A stretch of DNA of 64,000 nucleotides from NCBI GenBank assembly GCA_014281115.1, contig JACONQ010000009.1, forward strand, positions 186,001 to 250,000, read 5' to 3'. The position numbers and the translations under genes were made by a program. The notes under the pieces were generated by a model that ran no database searches, had not been told where the DNA came from, and saw only the letters and a program-made list of their open reading frames with translations. This stretch comes from Laburnicola sp. R22_1. Its lineage: Eukaryota; Ascomycota; Dothideomycetes; Pleosporales; Didymosphaeriaceae. This document shows positions 30,573 through 42,273 of the stretch, in pieces. Numbering within the stretch: position 1 is the first letter of the stretch; the number at the start of each line of letters is the position of its first letter.

Positions 30573-33421
30573 TCGTATTCCTGCATCAGCTTCTTCTATT
30601 TCGTCTTTGGATACAACAGCATCTGTTGGCGCAGTGTTCCGTCGCACGCTACTCCGCGGCGTTATTGTATCGGTATATTGTTGATACGAAGTCACGGCCG
30701 CTCTATCCTTCTCTTTCCGACACTGTTCTCTGCGCTGGGGCGTTAGATTCATGTTTGTACAAATAACGGCAATATTTGGCGCGATCGACAGGCTCATGGA
30801 GTCCTCTTGGCTTTTGCATATAGCGCTCAGCACGCGAATTCGCGTCACCCACGCTTTTCACACGCTTTTCATCCCGACTTGCATCTTGCCAAGGTCAACT
30901 TTACGAAACATTATACAATTTTTTTGCATTTCGGCTTCAACTTCCCCCAACCACTGAACTAGCGCGTGCACCGCCTACCATATCATCCATCGATCGCGGA
31001 AGTATCACCACATCGGCCTCCCAATTAACACAATGTTGACCTTCCCAGCGAAGAACAAATGACGATTCCACCCCCCGTGGACATCTCGCACCACGCGTCG
31101 CAATACGCGTAACAAGTAGCCTATAAACGCACTATGATGGTGAACTTGAACTACGGCGAAAAGTGCATGCCGGCAAGATCCTACCCGAATAACGCATACC
31201 GCCATCATTGGGGTTTTAGCTTCCGGTTCTTACTTGGGCTTCTAGAGGCATGTACACGCGCACTGCAGGGCCCATCGCGTGGGGTTGGTAGCCGGACAGG
31301 TGGTCGGTTGGCGACGTCATTGCGTATTTTGGTGTGGGTGGAGAATGGGGAGATGATGATATGGTGTGGCGAGGATGGGTGCGTAGAGATGGGTCTTGTT
31401 GAGGTGTGCATTGTGTTGGTTCTGCGGAGGTAGGACTTGTTGATCTTGGTTGATGAATGTATTGCGAAGTAGGATATAAGGCCGTAACTACTGTTGTATC
31501 GCCTAGGCTGTAGGTGCTGGTATACTTAACAGTGTGATGTGTTCGACGGCATGGCCGCATGCCGCAACGCAACGCAGAGTTTGAATTGTGTGCATGGCTA
31601 GTATTTGTCGTTGAAGGGACAATCCTCCCTGTGCACGAGGTGAAGCTGGAGCTACTATGTGAGAAAAGTGTTGTGGTATGGTTAAACGAATTGCTGCCTC
31701 TGTGTTGGACTTGTAATCACTTCTGCTATACAGTCATTTCTGAGGCTTCCTCGGCCTTTTATAATACTACACAGTTTACAGTACACCCCCGCTCCAGCGT
31801 CCCGCGAGGACGTTGTGTTCTTCCTACACCTCCTATCACGTTCTGTCCCTACCCCCACTCCCACGTTTACTATCTATTATCTATTATCCACCATCTACTA
31901 TCTTCCACAACCTCGCAAGCTCCAACCCCTAAAAGGAAAATACATCACAACAGATGTAGCACCTGCGTAGGCAGGACACAATAAATACCGCCCGCAATTA
32001 ATCCTATTCCACCTCCCCAGGGCCATCTCGGATACACTTGCCCTACCCATTATTTATGCATTCATTCCTGTCCGTTTTCTGTATAGTCAACTCCAACTTT
32101 TATAGCTTGTGAGACTTGACAGCACTACGCAGTACGCATAGGCCCGCTCCCCTTCGAAGTGTCAACAACTGGTTGGTGTGCGCCCAAGCCCAAGGCTCGC
32201 TCTTGCCTAGCACCCGTCATACCACCTACAGTTTGCCATTCCCATCTCCCGCACCAAAAAGACAATCCACCCCCCGCGCCATCCGCTCGCGAGCAACCAT
32301 CCATCCATCCACCCATTTCCTCATTCAAATCAACATTCCCACACCAAACCACAACCTCCCTCACTCGCTAACACCCCACCATCCTCCCTATTCCTATCTC
32401 CCAATCCTACAAATCCATCTCAAACTCTAACATCCACACTCAACTCTACACCGCTCCCCTCCCCTCTAATCCTCTAATTCTATAATTAAAAAAAACCTCT
32501 ACAAGAAAACCGCCAGAACACGCCCAACCACGTTGAACAGAGCTGCGTGCCTACATGCATGCATGACGTACTCATCCCATCCAACTTCCCATCTAACTTC
32601 CCTCCCTGCCCTCCACCCCCTACCCCGCATTCCCTTCCTCCACGCCATACACACATACAATACAATTCCTCCATTTCCCTTCCCGTACTTATACACCTAG
32701 GTACCCCCACGCGCCAACCCCACGCGCCAACCCCACGCGCCAACCCAACCCAACCCAACCCAGCACAGCCCAGCTGCAATACGAAAAAAAAAACGAAAAT
32801 TAAAAAACTCACACGGCACACGAACCTAACTGTCTTTTAACCCCCACCTACCTACCTACCTACTGTCCATCTACGAAGGATGATACCCCTCCTCCACCGA
32901 CAGAAACATGTTGGTTGGAACCGTACTCCTTAGCGCAGTAAATAAAAAAGTGCTTGCAAGAAAAGCGCTATAAGGAAAAAGAATGAGATAAGAAATTGGT
33001 TCTTGGGCGGGGAAATTGTACAGTGAGAAGGGCGGGGAAGGCGGGAGAGCGAGGGGGGTGGAAAGGAGGAGAGGAAGAGGAGGAGGAGTGAGAGTTTGGA
33101 ATTGGAACGGGATATAGAAGGGGAGGGAGAGGAGGATAAGGCGCCGCCAAGGTATGAGGATATTATTAGGGTGGGGGTAGAGGATGATGAGAGTGTTGTT
33201 GTGGTAGCGAAGGCAGCGAGAAGGGGATAAAGAAGGACAACGTTATTAGCGCGGGCGGTAGCTTCCGGTAGGGCGATCAACGAGAAGGGGATAGATAGAT
33301 ATCAGAGGATGTGAAAAGAGCAGGCGGTAGATTTTAATAATCTGTACCAGGCGAACTTGCTAGATAGATTAAACCTAGATATTCCAACTTTAAGACAGCA
33401 GCATCCTCTTCCTCTTCTTCT
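30573..33421. other. long intergenic region with simple repeats
   Basis: About 2.85 kb without a gene I can support. It contains a three-unit repeat of about 13 bp (CCCACGCGCCAAC) near 32706-32746 followed by CCAAC units, and a T/C-rich stretch at 32400-32660. From 33000 to 33180 there is a strongly purine-rich plus strand (GGAGAGGAAGAGGAGGAGG-type). Frames of up to 141 codons exist, but their composition is set by the repeats. The purine tract lies just beyond the 3' end of the sugar transporter. Confidence 0.45.
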
Positions 33422-35602
33422 TCACTCATCAAACGGAGCTGCGCGCGGAATTCCCATTCCCACACGCTTCTCTCTCCCCCCTTCATCATACACTCCTCCC
33501 CCCGCGCCAGACATCTCCTCCTCCATGGGATGAAAAACCTCCTCCGGAGCCCTCCTCCGCAAAAACGGCGGCGGCTTCTTCATCCCCTTCCTCCCAAACA
33601 GATACCGCCCAACAAGCCACTTCAACTGTTCCTTCCCATATTCCATATGATCTCTCGTATTGTGCTCAAAGACCTGATCCAACTCTTCCAGCGTCATGTC
33701 CTTCGTCTCAGGAACGAAGAACAAAATCATGAAGAAGCCCATCAAGCACCAGGCCGCGTACCACCCAAAGGCACCGGAGACGTCAAACCTTCTTCTAAAG
33801 GTAGGCCATGTGATGGAGATGAAGAAGTTCCAGAACCAATTTACCGACGTGACGATGCCCATTCCGAAGTCCCGGTTGTAGAGGGGCATCGATTCGGCGC
33901 TGTAGACGAATGGCACGGGGCCTTCGCCGGGGGAGTAGGCTACACCGAAGAGATACATGCCGAAAATCACGAGGATTTCCTGCGCAGAAGACGTCTTCGG
34001 TAACTTAAAGCCAATGACCATGATCAACTGACACAGGGCCATTAAAGGGAACGTCGACAGCAGCAAATTGCGTCTGCCGAACGAGTCTATGGTCCAGATG
34101 GCGGGTATCGCGAAGATGAAGTTGATGATCCCGAAGCCCATTGAGAGGAGTAATGCGGAACGTTTAGAGAAATTCGCGTGCTCACTGAGGATATCGCTGG
34201 AATAGTATGCCTAAACAGTAGGTGCAAGTCAGTAAAGGTCACCGAAGCCAGTCGCCCTGGGACAGGTTATTATGCAAACCAAACAAGTGTGCCCCTGGTG
34301 AAACACTCCCGGATGTGACGTACTGTTACATTGACACCACAAAATTGTTGTAAGAACATAGTGATGATCGAGGCGGTGAGAGCTCTCCGGTTTCTACCGA
34401 GTGTGAAGAGCTCAGAGAAAGGTTTCTGCTGCAGCATAATATCCTCTTCCTCTGCCAGTAGGTGATCGACAAGAAAGAGATCTCTACCGGCTTGTAATTT
34501 CGTATGTCGCAGCTTGCACAGAGACATGAATGCTTCCTCATACTTCTTCTTGTTTTTGTCCTTCCGAGCCTTCATGAGAAGCCATCGAGGCGACTCCGGC
34601 AGGGTGTAGACGTATGCGACCACGAAAAGTGGGCTATATGAGTGACTAATGAGCGGACCATCACTTGTGCTGCACATGGCGGGGATGGGCTGCTCACAGG
34701 ATCATTGGACTGGCAAGCATAAACCGCCAGTTGTCTCCCATGCCAGCCAGAGCGACACCAGCGATATAACCTGGACATAGACTCGCGTCAGTATCTGTAA
34801 GGTAGGTGCTGTACAAGAAATCGTACCGCACATGATCCCAAAGGCAGTCCACATCTGCCACATCATGACAAGAGCACCACGAATATTGGCAGGGGCGGCT
34901 TCGGCGGCATATATAGGTATCGTGGCACTTTTGGGACCAATGCCGAAGCCGAGTAGAAACCGAGCTGCAAAGAGTTGTTGCCATGTTTGTGGAAATGCCT
35001 GGCCCAGGCATGTGAGGGAGCTGATGAGGCAGGTGAGGAAAATGACACCGCGTCGATCGAGGAGCCTATTCAAGGGGTAATTCAGCCAGCAGGAGAAGGT
35101 GCAGCAGAGATAGGGTGCACTATTGACTAGGCCGCGTAAGATTTCACTGTTTCGAATACCGAGTGCATCCTGGTAGTAGAGTTGAGCTGTTCAAGGTCAG
35201 TTTTTCAATCAAGTTCGACTGCTGCGCCCGGGCGTGCAGTGCAGCACGAGGGAATCACGTGACGCACCTCCGTTGACAGCGGTCTGATTCCTGCTTTGCC
35301 GTCAAATTAAAGTTTAAATCATGATCCCAGACGACATACCAGCCTTGAACAGCTGCCCCAAGTGAGCAGACGCCTATGAGCGCATACAGTCGCCACGGCT
35401 GCTTGAACTTGTCGATGCGCCGCGGGCTGTCCTCCAGCTCGAGGAAATATCGTTCATCCTCTTTCAAGGTGAGGCCGTCACGTCTTTCACGGCCGACTGG
35501 AAATGCGTCCTTGGATTGCGCAAGGAAAGCTCCCCTGCGGATGTACTTGTGGTAGTCTTCGAGACCCGACACGTGGATAAACATGTCGATGCTTTCGGTC
35601 AT
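33422..35602 (-). CDS. MFS sugar porter (SP family)
   Basis: Six exons, 35602-35340, 35290-35268, 35186-34827, 34770-34698, 34633-34324 and 34210-33422, join in phase to 605 aa. Sugar-porter landmarks are RLLDRRGVIF after TM2, PESPRWLL after TM6, QQFCGVNV in TM7, DSFGRRNLL and PETKDMTLEELDQVF after TM12. The loop after PESPRWLL is long and basic (KARKDKNKKKYEEAFMSLCK). This marks a fungal subgroup related to polyol/inositol-type carriers whose substrate I cannot assign. Exon 2 is only 23 nt, yet it supplies GW-NQTAVNGA, the conserved TM1 end. The C-terminal tail is cytosolic and Gly/Glu-rich. It sits in the plasma membrane and imports sugars or polyols by proton symport, by family analogy. 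Confidence 0.9.
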
Positions 35603-36158
35603 GCTAAAGGTGGAGAAAGCGATCAGCGAATGCTTGTTAGCCGCACCCCAGGTTTGCTAACCGCGCGTGGTTCCATCCGGAGAATGGTTGAGCGAGGCGG
35701 CGGTCGGGCCGCACTGTGTCTTGCACAGCTTGCACTGCATCATCTTCGCGCTGCGTGAGGCGCATGGTGTAAGGTTGCGAGTGAACAGACGCTCGCGCTG
35801 TGGTATAGAATCGATTGAGTTGCCGACTCCAAAGGAGCCGGCCAGGTATGCATATATGCATGGCTGGGAGATCACGGGACCGGATTCCAATACGAATGCC
35901 GCAGCAGGCGGCCGCTCCAGGGCGTCGTGCATTTCGCTCGCAGAAGCAGGGCAACAAGGCGCCGCCGCTCACCGGACGAGATGAGGTAGGACAAGGCCAT
36001 CGAGGCGGGCTCCGCCACCACAGCCGCTGGAGGATTCCTCGATCGGGGCGGGATGGATGCCATGCGGCTCCTGGGGCGTGAAAGGTACCGTACACGAGGC
36101 CTGGGGGCGGGAAGAAGCTGGAGGCGGCTGGCGGCACGGGCGGGACAGCAGGATTCAG
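35603..36158. other. intergenic upstream of the sugar porter
   Basis: About 0.55 kb, GC-rich, with frames on both strands that carry no recognisable domain. It is probably promoter sequence of the leftward transporter. Confidence 0.35.
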
Positions 36159-36646
36159 GTCAACCTAACTTGGGTTTTACCGAGGTTAACCTATCTAAGC
36201 TAAACTTAGTATAACGGCTAAAAATCTTTTAAGTTAGGTTAGCTTAGCTTAGTTAACTATAAATACTATTATACTTTTAATACTATAAAATATATTTAAA
36301 ACTTCTTTAAAATATATTTTAATAGATTTTAATATAATTACCTTTTCGCACTCTTTTTAATTACTAAGCAAGGAGCTCTGCTTCATTTCTTATATTATTT
36401 AAGATAAAAGCCTTTATTATTTTACCCCTAGATAGTTAATTTAATAGCACATACTTATAACATTATAAAGAGCTACTATAGTAGTAGTAGTAGTAGTAAA
36501 AGTAGTAAAAGTAAAGAATTATATAAAAAAAGTAAATATATTTAAATTTAAATTTTATTATATTTATAGGTGCTATTTTACTTTAGTAGATAGGGCACGC
36601 TAGCTATATGTTAGGTCACCCAACCCCAATTTCAAGTCAGGTTGAC
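36159..36646. mobile_element. AT-rich MITE-like element with terminal inverted repeats
   Basis: A 488-bp block far richer in A/T than its flanks starts GTCAACCTAACTTG and ends with the inverse of GTCAACCTGACTTG (13 of 14 matching). Inside are a TAG microsatellite (36478-36496) and poly-A/T runs. It has no coding frame. The sharp composition change and the inverted ends suggest a small DNA transposon, decayed by RIP. A target duplication is not evident, so the exact ends and family are uncertain. Confidence 0.6.
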
Positions 36647-37055
36647 GTGTACGTACTGGAGGGGGGTGGATCGTGACCGGGGCCGTCAGACGCCGTCTTG
36701 GGTAAGTTCCGTCTTGCCTCCACTAGCGTACTATGGTACGCTTATACTTTCGTACCGCCTCAGCTACGTCGTATCAATGATCACGCAGCAACAACATTGG
36801 CAAGTACCGGTGGGCAGGCATCGTGCATCCGTCTGGGCAGCCTGCTCTCTCATCCAGCCCGCTCTCACCTCGGCCTGCTCTCGCCAGCGGTCCCTTCCGT
36901 CCCAAAAGCCCCCCTCGCTCCTGCCTCGCTCCATGTTGGTTGTGTGACGCCTGCAAGGCTGCACCTTCCGTCCGGCCCTCCTGTGATGCAACCACGGCCA
37001 TCGCTCCTCCCCGCTCCATGTCCCGGACGCAACCCCCTTGAGCGGGCCAGTAGCC
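36647..37055. promoter_or_regulatory. 5' leader of the kinase gene, with a short upstream ORF
   Basis: C- and T-rich leader before the kinase start. At 37018-37041 an upstream ATG opens a seven-codon frame (MSRTQPP-stop) that ends 14 nt before the kinase ATG at 37056. Such uORFs can dampen translation; whether it is in the transcript is unknown. Confidence 0.4.
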
Positions 37056-40000
37056 ATGGACGCCTCGCGCGAGGAAATCGAAGACGCCCTCGCCCACATC
37101 GTCCCACGCGTGCCGTTTCCGCAGTATGTCGACGATGCCGTCTTCCTGGAAGTACAGACGCTGCTCGCCCAGCATCCTGACAAAGTTTTCTCCGTGTGGG
37201 GCCACGAGAATCCACGCCTGTTCGTGCTTCTGCGTATGCTGGGGTGCGACGACGACGCCCTGTACCAGAAGTTCGACAGCGAGAACATTGGCGACTACTG
37301 GCTCCCGCTCAGCTCCGCGACGCTCAACCAGCTCGCCTCCTTCACCAAGATATCGACCCAGGACTGGCGCCGGACACAGTTTCACGTTCTGTCCGAGCCG
37401 GGGCAGATGAGCGAACAGAAGCTCATTTCGCCTGTGCATTCCCACCGCCATATACGCCATGGCGACGCGCACTTTGAAGAGATGGAGAAGATTGGAAAGG
37501 GAGCTTCAGCCGAAGTGGTCCGAGTCAGGCACAAGGGCTCGGGCCGTGAATTTGCCTGCAAACGCATCCTCCGCAGCGTCGACGTCAAGGCACAGCGTAA
37601 CCAGCTCGTCGAATTTGTCGCCGAAGTAGGCGTCTTGAAGCGCGTCAGCCACCACCATCTCGTGAGCTTTGTCGCCAGCTTTACCGACCTGACCACTTTC
37701 TCGCTCGTTCTCAACCCCGTCGCCAAAGACGTCTTGAAGTCAATGTTGGAGCGGCAGTCGCGAGATCAGCCCCTTCCCTGTTCGGACCTATCGACGTTGC
37801 GTCGTGCTTTTGGCTGTCTCGCTACAGCGCTAGCATATCTCCACAAGGAGGGCATTCGTCATAAAGATATAAAGCCCGGCAATATCCTGCTGAGCGATGG
37901 ACGAGTGTACCTATGCGACTTCGGCATATCGCGTGATTGGTCCCAGGCCGAGAATTCAACCACAGAGGGTGAAGTAATGAAATTTACGCGACGATACTGC
38001 GCGCCTGAAGTTTTTGGGCGCGATCCTCGCAATACAAAGAGCGATGTATGGAGCCTGGGCTGTGTCTTTCTAGAAATCCTTAGCGTCGTAAAAGGGTATC
38101 CGCTCGAAGAACTGCACACATTTCTACGCCATTCCAGCGCAGGTGCAAGCGACCAAGGATTATGGCGCGCATTAGACGCCACGAACGCATGGTTAGTGAA
38201 GATACGGAGCGAGAAGAATGACTCAGCAGATGACATACCATTGAGCTGGATAACGACAATGATACGATCCGAACGAGAAGATAGGATCACGGCCAACGAG
38301 CTCGTTGACTTGATTCTCAAGTCTTCTAGCGACCTTCCACAATCAGGTCTTTACATGGGCTCATGCTGCGCCCGCACCGATAGTGCTGTTTCTGTCGATG
38401 CAGTGGACAATCCTACACTACAGGCGCCTGTGGGCAATGGACTCCGTAAGTCACTCCGGGAATCGTGTCGCTTCTAAGAATAGCGCTCATCATACACCAA
38501 GATATCCACAATATTCCCTCCCTTCCACATCGTAATAGCAGCGCTTCATCGAGAGGCAGGCGCAGTATCACTCCTCCAAGCCGACCTCGAGGCTATAGAG
38601 ATGTTTCTATTTCGCCTCACACTGATTATCTGGATCCGAGAGATAGCACGGAGACCACTCCCTTTCGAGTAGAATCTACAAGTCATCCACCTTCAGCTGA
38701 CAGATCGAAGAGCGAGCGTATTCAGCATGTAGCGTCACGTTCTAATAGCAATCGAACGTCAAGTCTATTCAACCCGCCCCGTCCTGACTCCGAAGCTACC
38801 TCACCGTCTGCATACCGACCGCGCTCCCCAGTGCCACCCCCGGCTAGCTTTGACGTCAAGTGCAGTTGTGCCCCACAACCACAAGAACGACACATATTCA
38901 ACGTGCCGTATGCGTCCACATTGGGCAGTGTACAGTTCGATTCGTTAGTTCCCACGATTGGGACTTGTGCCAAGTGCGAAATCGGTGAGAACAAGATACA
39001 ACTCTACGAAAGTAGGCAAGATGGTCCTGGCAACGCCAACGGCTCCACAATGCCCATGATCTGGTGGACCACTCGACGCCTGGTAATTAGTTACCTTTCG
39101 GGAAATCCTATTATGCGGCATTGCAGCTCCTTCTGGCTTCCCCTTGCCGATATCAGCTTCAGTCTTGTTGATGTTGCAGTTACGTTGAAGTGGTCGGATT
39201 GCAATCAGATGAAGCAGCGAATGTCCGGGAACTACTCCACTCATTATGATTGGATCTACGACCCAAAGAGCATGAACAACTCAATCACCATTCACTTCAA
39301 TAATACCAAGGACGCTCAACAATTCATTGACACCGTAAGGCTTCCGTACGATGACGGCGTGATTGTCTCCAACGGACGACGAGTAGATGTCTCGGCCACG
39401 TCCGAGCTTAACATCTTTAATGTGGGACGACGTGGTGTGCGAAACTACCGAGTTGCAACTCTGACGCTTTGGGAGGAGTCACTAGCAACATCGAAGCTCT
39501 TTATTCAATGGCCCGAAGCCGATATAGATATTCGCATCCGGGAATCCTCCAACGATCAACTCTCAGTAGCACCAGCACCAGGGTACGAGATGATTGTGGA
39601 GATGAAGAACGTTGCTACGCCCACCTATCATAGCGATACCCGCGGCGAACCTGCTGCCGACCACGAAAAGGTTGCGCATTTCAGCACAGCGCATCAATTG
39701 AAGACGAGTCTCGCAGTCGTGTTTCGCCTGGGCATCGCACATGGGCTCCCCACACCACCATACGGTATATCGTAAACCCCACCCTTTGATTATTTGCATA
39801 ACGCTAACGCTTGCTAGGCGCTACTGACATGCTCCAAGGCCTAACCGGTTGGACGCTATGCTACTTCGCCATCGTCACCAAGTTCAAATCCAGGAACAAG
39901 CGCTTCGGTTCCAAGAAGTACGGACGGACCGATGTCATGCTTTGGGAAAAAGAGGTCTACGACGACGCCTCGGGCATGAAGAGGCGCGGAGCGAAGGTCA

Positions 40001-40575
40001 CATTCCGACTTCACGAGGCGGAATTTTTGTGGGTTAGCGGTACCATTTCTAACGTTACGAACATTACTACCTCGACGGGGTGCGATGCTACGATTTCCGT
40101 GTCCAACAAGACGAGAGGGCAGTTGCTGGATGTCAGCAAAATGATCGCCATCCCGTCGGAGAGGGCGAATGCGAAGGGCAGGGGGCATGCGCGAGCTGCC
40201 TCGGATATGCACGGGGGATCGTCGGATCTGGTGCTGACGTTTGAAAATGAGCAGTGTGAGTGAAATCCTCCCCTGATGAGGTTTCTTATCACATACAACC
40301 CATCTTTCCCACGTTAAAACTTTCGTCAAACCTTTATCACCACACCTTCCCCATCTCCTCCATCCACAAGCCTCCCGCTACACAACATACCCTCATACTA
40401 ACCGCACACCCCCGCAGACCGCCTCGACTTCGTCAACCTCGTCACGCGCTTCAAAGTAGCTGCCGCTACTGCAGCCCCGTTATCGCGTGCGCCCACGCAC
40501 GCCGACTCGTTTGGCCGCATTAATAGCCTTGCTTCTGTGGACGTGCCTATGAGTCCGCCTATGCGATGGGGATGA
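37056..40575 (+). CDS. protein kinase with large unassigned C-terminal half
   Basis: Exons 37056-38445, 38502-39764, 39818-40255 and 40418-40575 give 1082 aa in one phase. The start is GCCATGG at 37056; the frame is open slightly upstream but without an ATG. Residues 1-130 form an alpha-helical N-terminal region. The kinase domain spans about 140-415, with GKGASAEVV (P-loop), FACKRI (catalytic Lys, about 169), HKDIKPGNILL (HRD replaced by HKD, Asp about 271), DFGIS (about 288) and YCAPEV, then SDVWSLGC. All catalytic residues are present, so it should be an active Ser/Thr kinase. After a Ser/Arg/Pro-rich linker (470-580) come about 500 residues with a CSCAPQPQE motif. They also hold strands and helices (SITIHFNNTKDAQQFIDTVR) that recall a PH-like fold, and a second beta-rich stretch (KKYGRTDVMLWEKEV). 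I know no named domain for this half. Substrate and pathway are unknown. Confidence 0.86.
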
Positions 40576-41918
40576 GGGTGGTGTTTTTTTTGGGGGGGGG
40601 GAGGGTTTGGTTGTTGTGTTTTGGTCCTTGTTTTTTTTGGGGGGGCGTGTTGTTACATATCCATTTTTGGCGTTTGTAGGAGTAGGGCAGGGTGGTGCGT
40701 GGGTACAGTGGGGGGGGGATGGGCGTTTTTGGGTGTTTTTGGTTATTCGGTAAAAGGATAGATTGATTCGCAGGAGTGCGCGGCGAACAAGATTTGCGCG
40801 TTTCCCTCGCCCTACCCTACGGAGGCTACAAGGGTCCCATGTAAGGTTTTGCACCAGTGATGGGCCGTTTTGTAAAATAGTAGTTACTATTTTGCCAAGA
40901 AGTTTTGTCCGAAGCTTTCTTTATTTTTATACAGAGAAAACAACTATTATTGCTATTTTATAATTACCACGTTACTGGATAGTAAGTACTATCTTAGCGA
41001 AAGAGATGGTCTGCGCCGCCCGAGGGAATCCAGACTAATTGATACGGATACCGGACGTGCGCGGAGTCTTGCCCAGGTGGTCTTCATGCATGAGACCATC
41101 GATAGACAGAAGGGTTCTGCCGTCGCTGATGGGGTGCACAGCGAACAAGGTCTGCCCATCCTTCGCCCTACCACTGCCCTAGTCAGGGTGTGGGGGACTG
41201 AAACTGAAAGCGTAAGCAACAAGCCAGCAACCAGCCAGAGTAGTCCCGCCAACTGTCCCCATTGGAATTACGACGGTAGCACGGCAGGGCAGCTCTCGAT
41301 CAAGCAGCCAGCGCACGCGTGATCGCATTCACGAAACATGCCTGCAGGAATCCACATGGGCTGATAGGTAGACCGTGGACTGGGCTAGCATATACGCAAG
41401 ACCAAGACCATTGATAGACGTTGCGACCAACATGGACCATTGATAGACAGAAGGGTTCTGTTCTGTCCCTCGCGAAATTGTGCCATGACCTGCTGGTGAG
41501 GAGACCCGTATTCGGGCGCGGAATTTGTAAGGGCCGAGTTTCGGGCTGAGGTGTTTTTTTTGGTCCAGTCCACCTGGGTCCAGGTGTTTCGGTCGGCTCC
41601 AGGTGTTCCACGATGTCACGTGGTCGCGGGTGCGCGCCCCTTGGCGCTAGGCCGCTTGCGGGAAGGCGAGACGGGCCCGGGGTACCCTCAGCATTTCATT
41701 GGTGCCCGGACCCACGTAATACACCTTTGCAGGTAAATCACGATGAGGAGTGGACAATGAAGCCTGGTAATTGTTTCATTGACCGGTCTGGCGCAAGATT
41801 GTTGATAAAGTCTGAATCCCGCAGGCATCGTCGCGTTCTCTGCCCAAACTCACATCCATCTTCTCACTGTTGGACAGTGCCAAGACTTTCCCAACTCCCA
41901 TTCTCACCCTAAACAACC
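40576..41918. other. intergenic with G-runs and short repeats
   Basis: About 1.3 kb. Right after the kinase stop, 40587-40725 has runs of 8-10 G and 7-8 T. Further on, GATAGACAGAAGGGTTCTG occurs at 41100-41118 and again at 41442-41460, and GCGAACAAG/GCCCTACC blocks at about 40790 and 41139 are similar. These are diverged direct repeats of unknown origin. Minus-strand frames at 41300-41619 are not convincing. Confidence 0.45.
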
Positions 41919-42273
41919 ATGCCCATTCTCTCCTGGGAAGTAATAGTCACCCTCCTTATTGGAGGGCCTTCACTCATCGTCGCTGTGATGACATGGTGGG
42001 AAGCTCGAAGGAGGAGAAGAAGGCTATCCGGTACATTTTCTGACGCACTTTGCCCTTACCGTTCCAGTACTGATCAGCTCAGAGGATAGCAGTCCAGGAT
42101 ACATCGAGAACGGCGGCATCAGCATGATGAACTACGATTCTTCCTCTCGCCCTCCCGGGGGGTCGGCGTCCTCGTCCCACAACGACTTCGTATACGCTAC
42201 CCCTCCGCAGCGGCCTCGACGGACTGCGAGCTTCGTTTCGATCCGTGTTGATACGTGTGTTGTTGATGGATGA
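41919..42273 (+). CDS. small single-pass membrane protein (100 aa), unknown
   Basis: Two exons, 41919-42030 and 42083-42273, with intron GTACAT...TACTGATCAGCTCAG, join in phase. The first exon encodes MPILSWEVIVTLLIGGPSLI then VAVMTWWEA, a hydrophobic helix of about 20 residues, directly followed by six arginines (RRRRRR), a strong inside-positive stop-transfer signal. The second exon is hydrophilic, rich in Ser, Pro and Arg (SSRPPGGSASSSHNDFVY, TPPQRPRRTASF). The ATG is preceded by AACAACC, a good fungal context. It is too short for most automated gene calls. It is not homologous to anything I recognise. The function is unknown; the cytosolic tail has RRTAS, a possible basophilic kinase site. 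Confidence 0.6.

Noticed and set aside
32930..33280. 116-codon minus-strand Ser/Leu-rich frame
   Set aside because: Translation of a purine/pyrimidine tract. Composition alone explains the openness.
33530..34003. 157-codon plus-strand frame in the sugar porter
   Set aside because: Antisense of the last exon, which has the PETKD motif on the minus strand.
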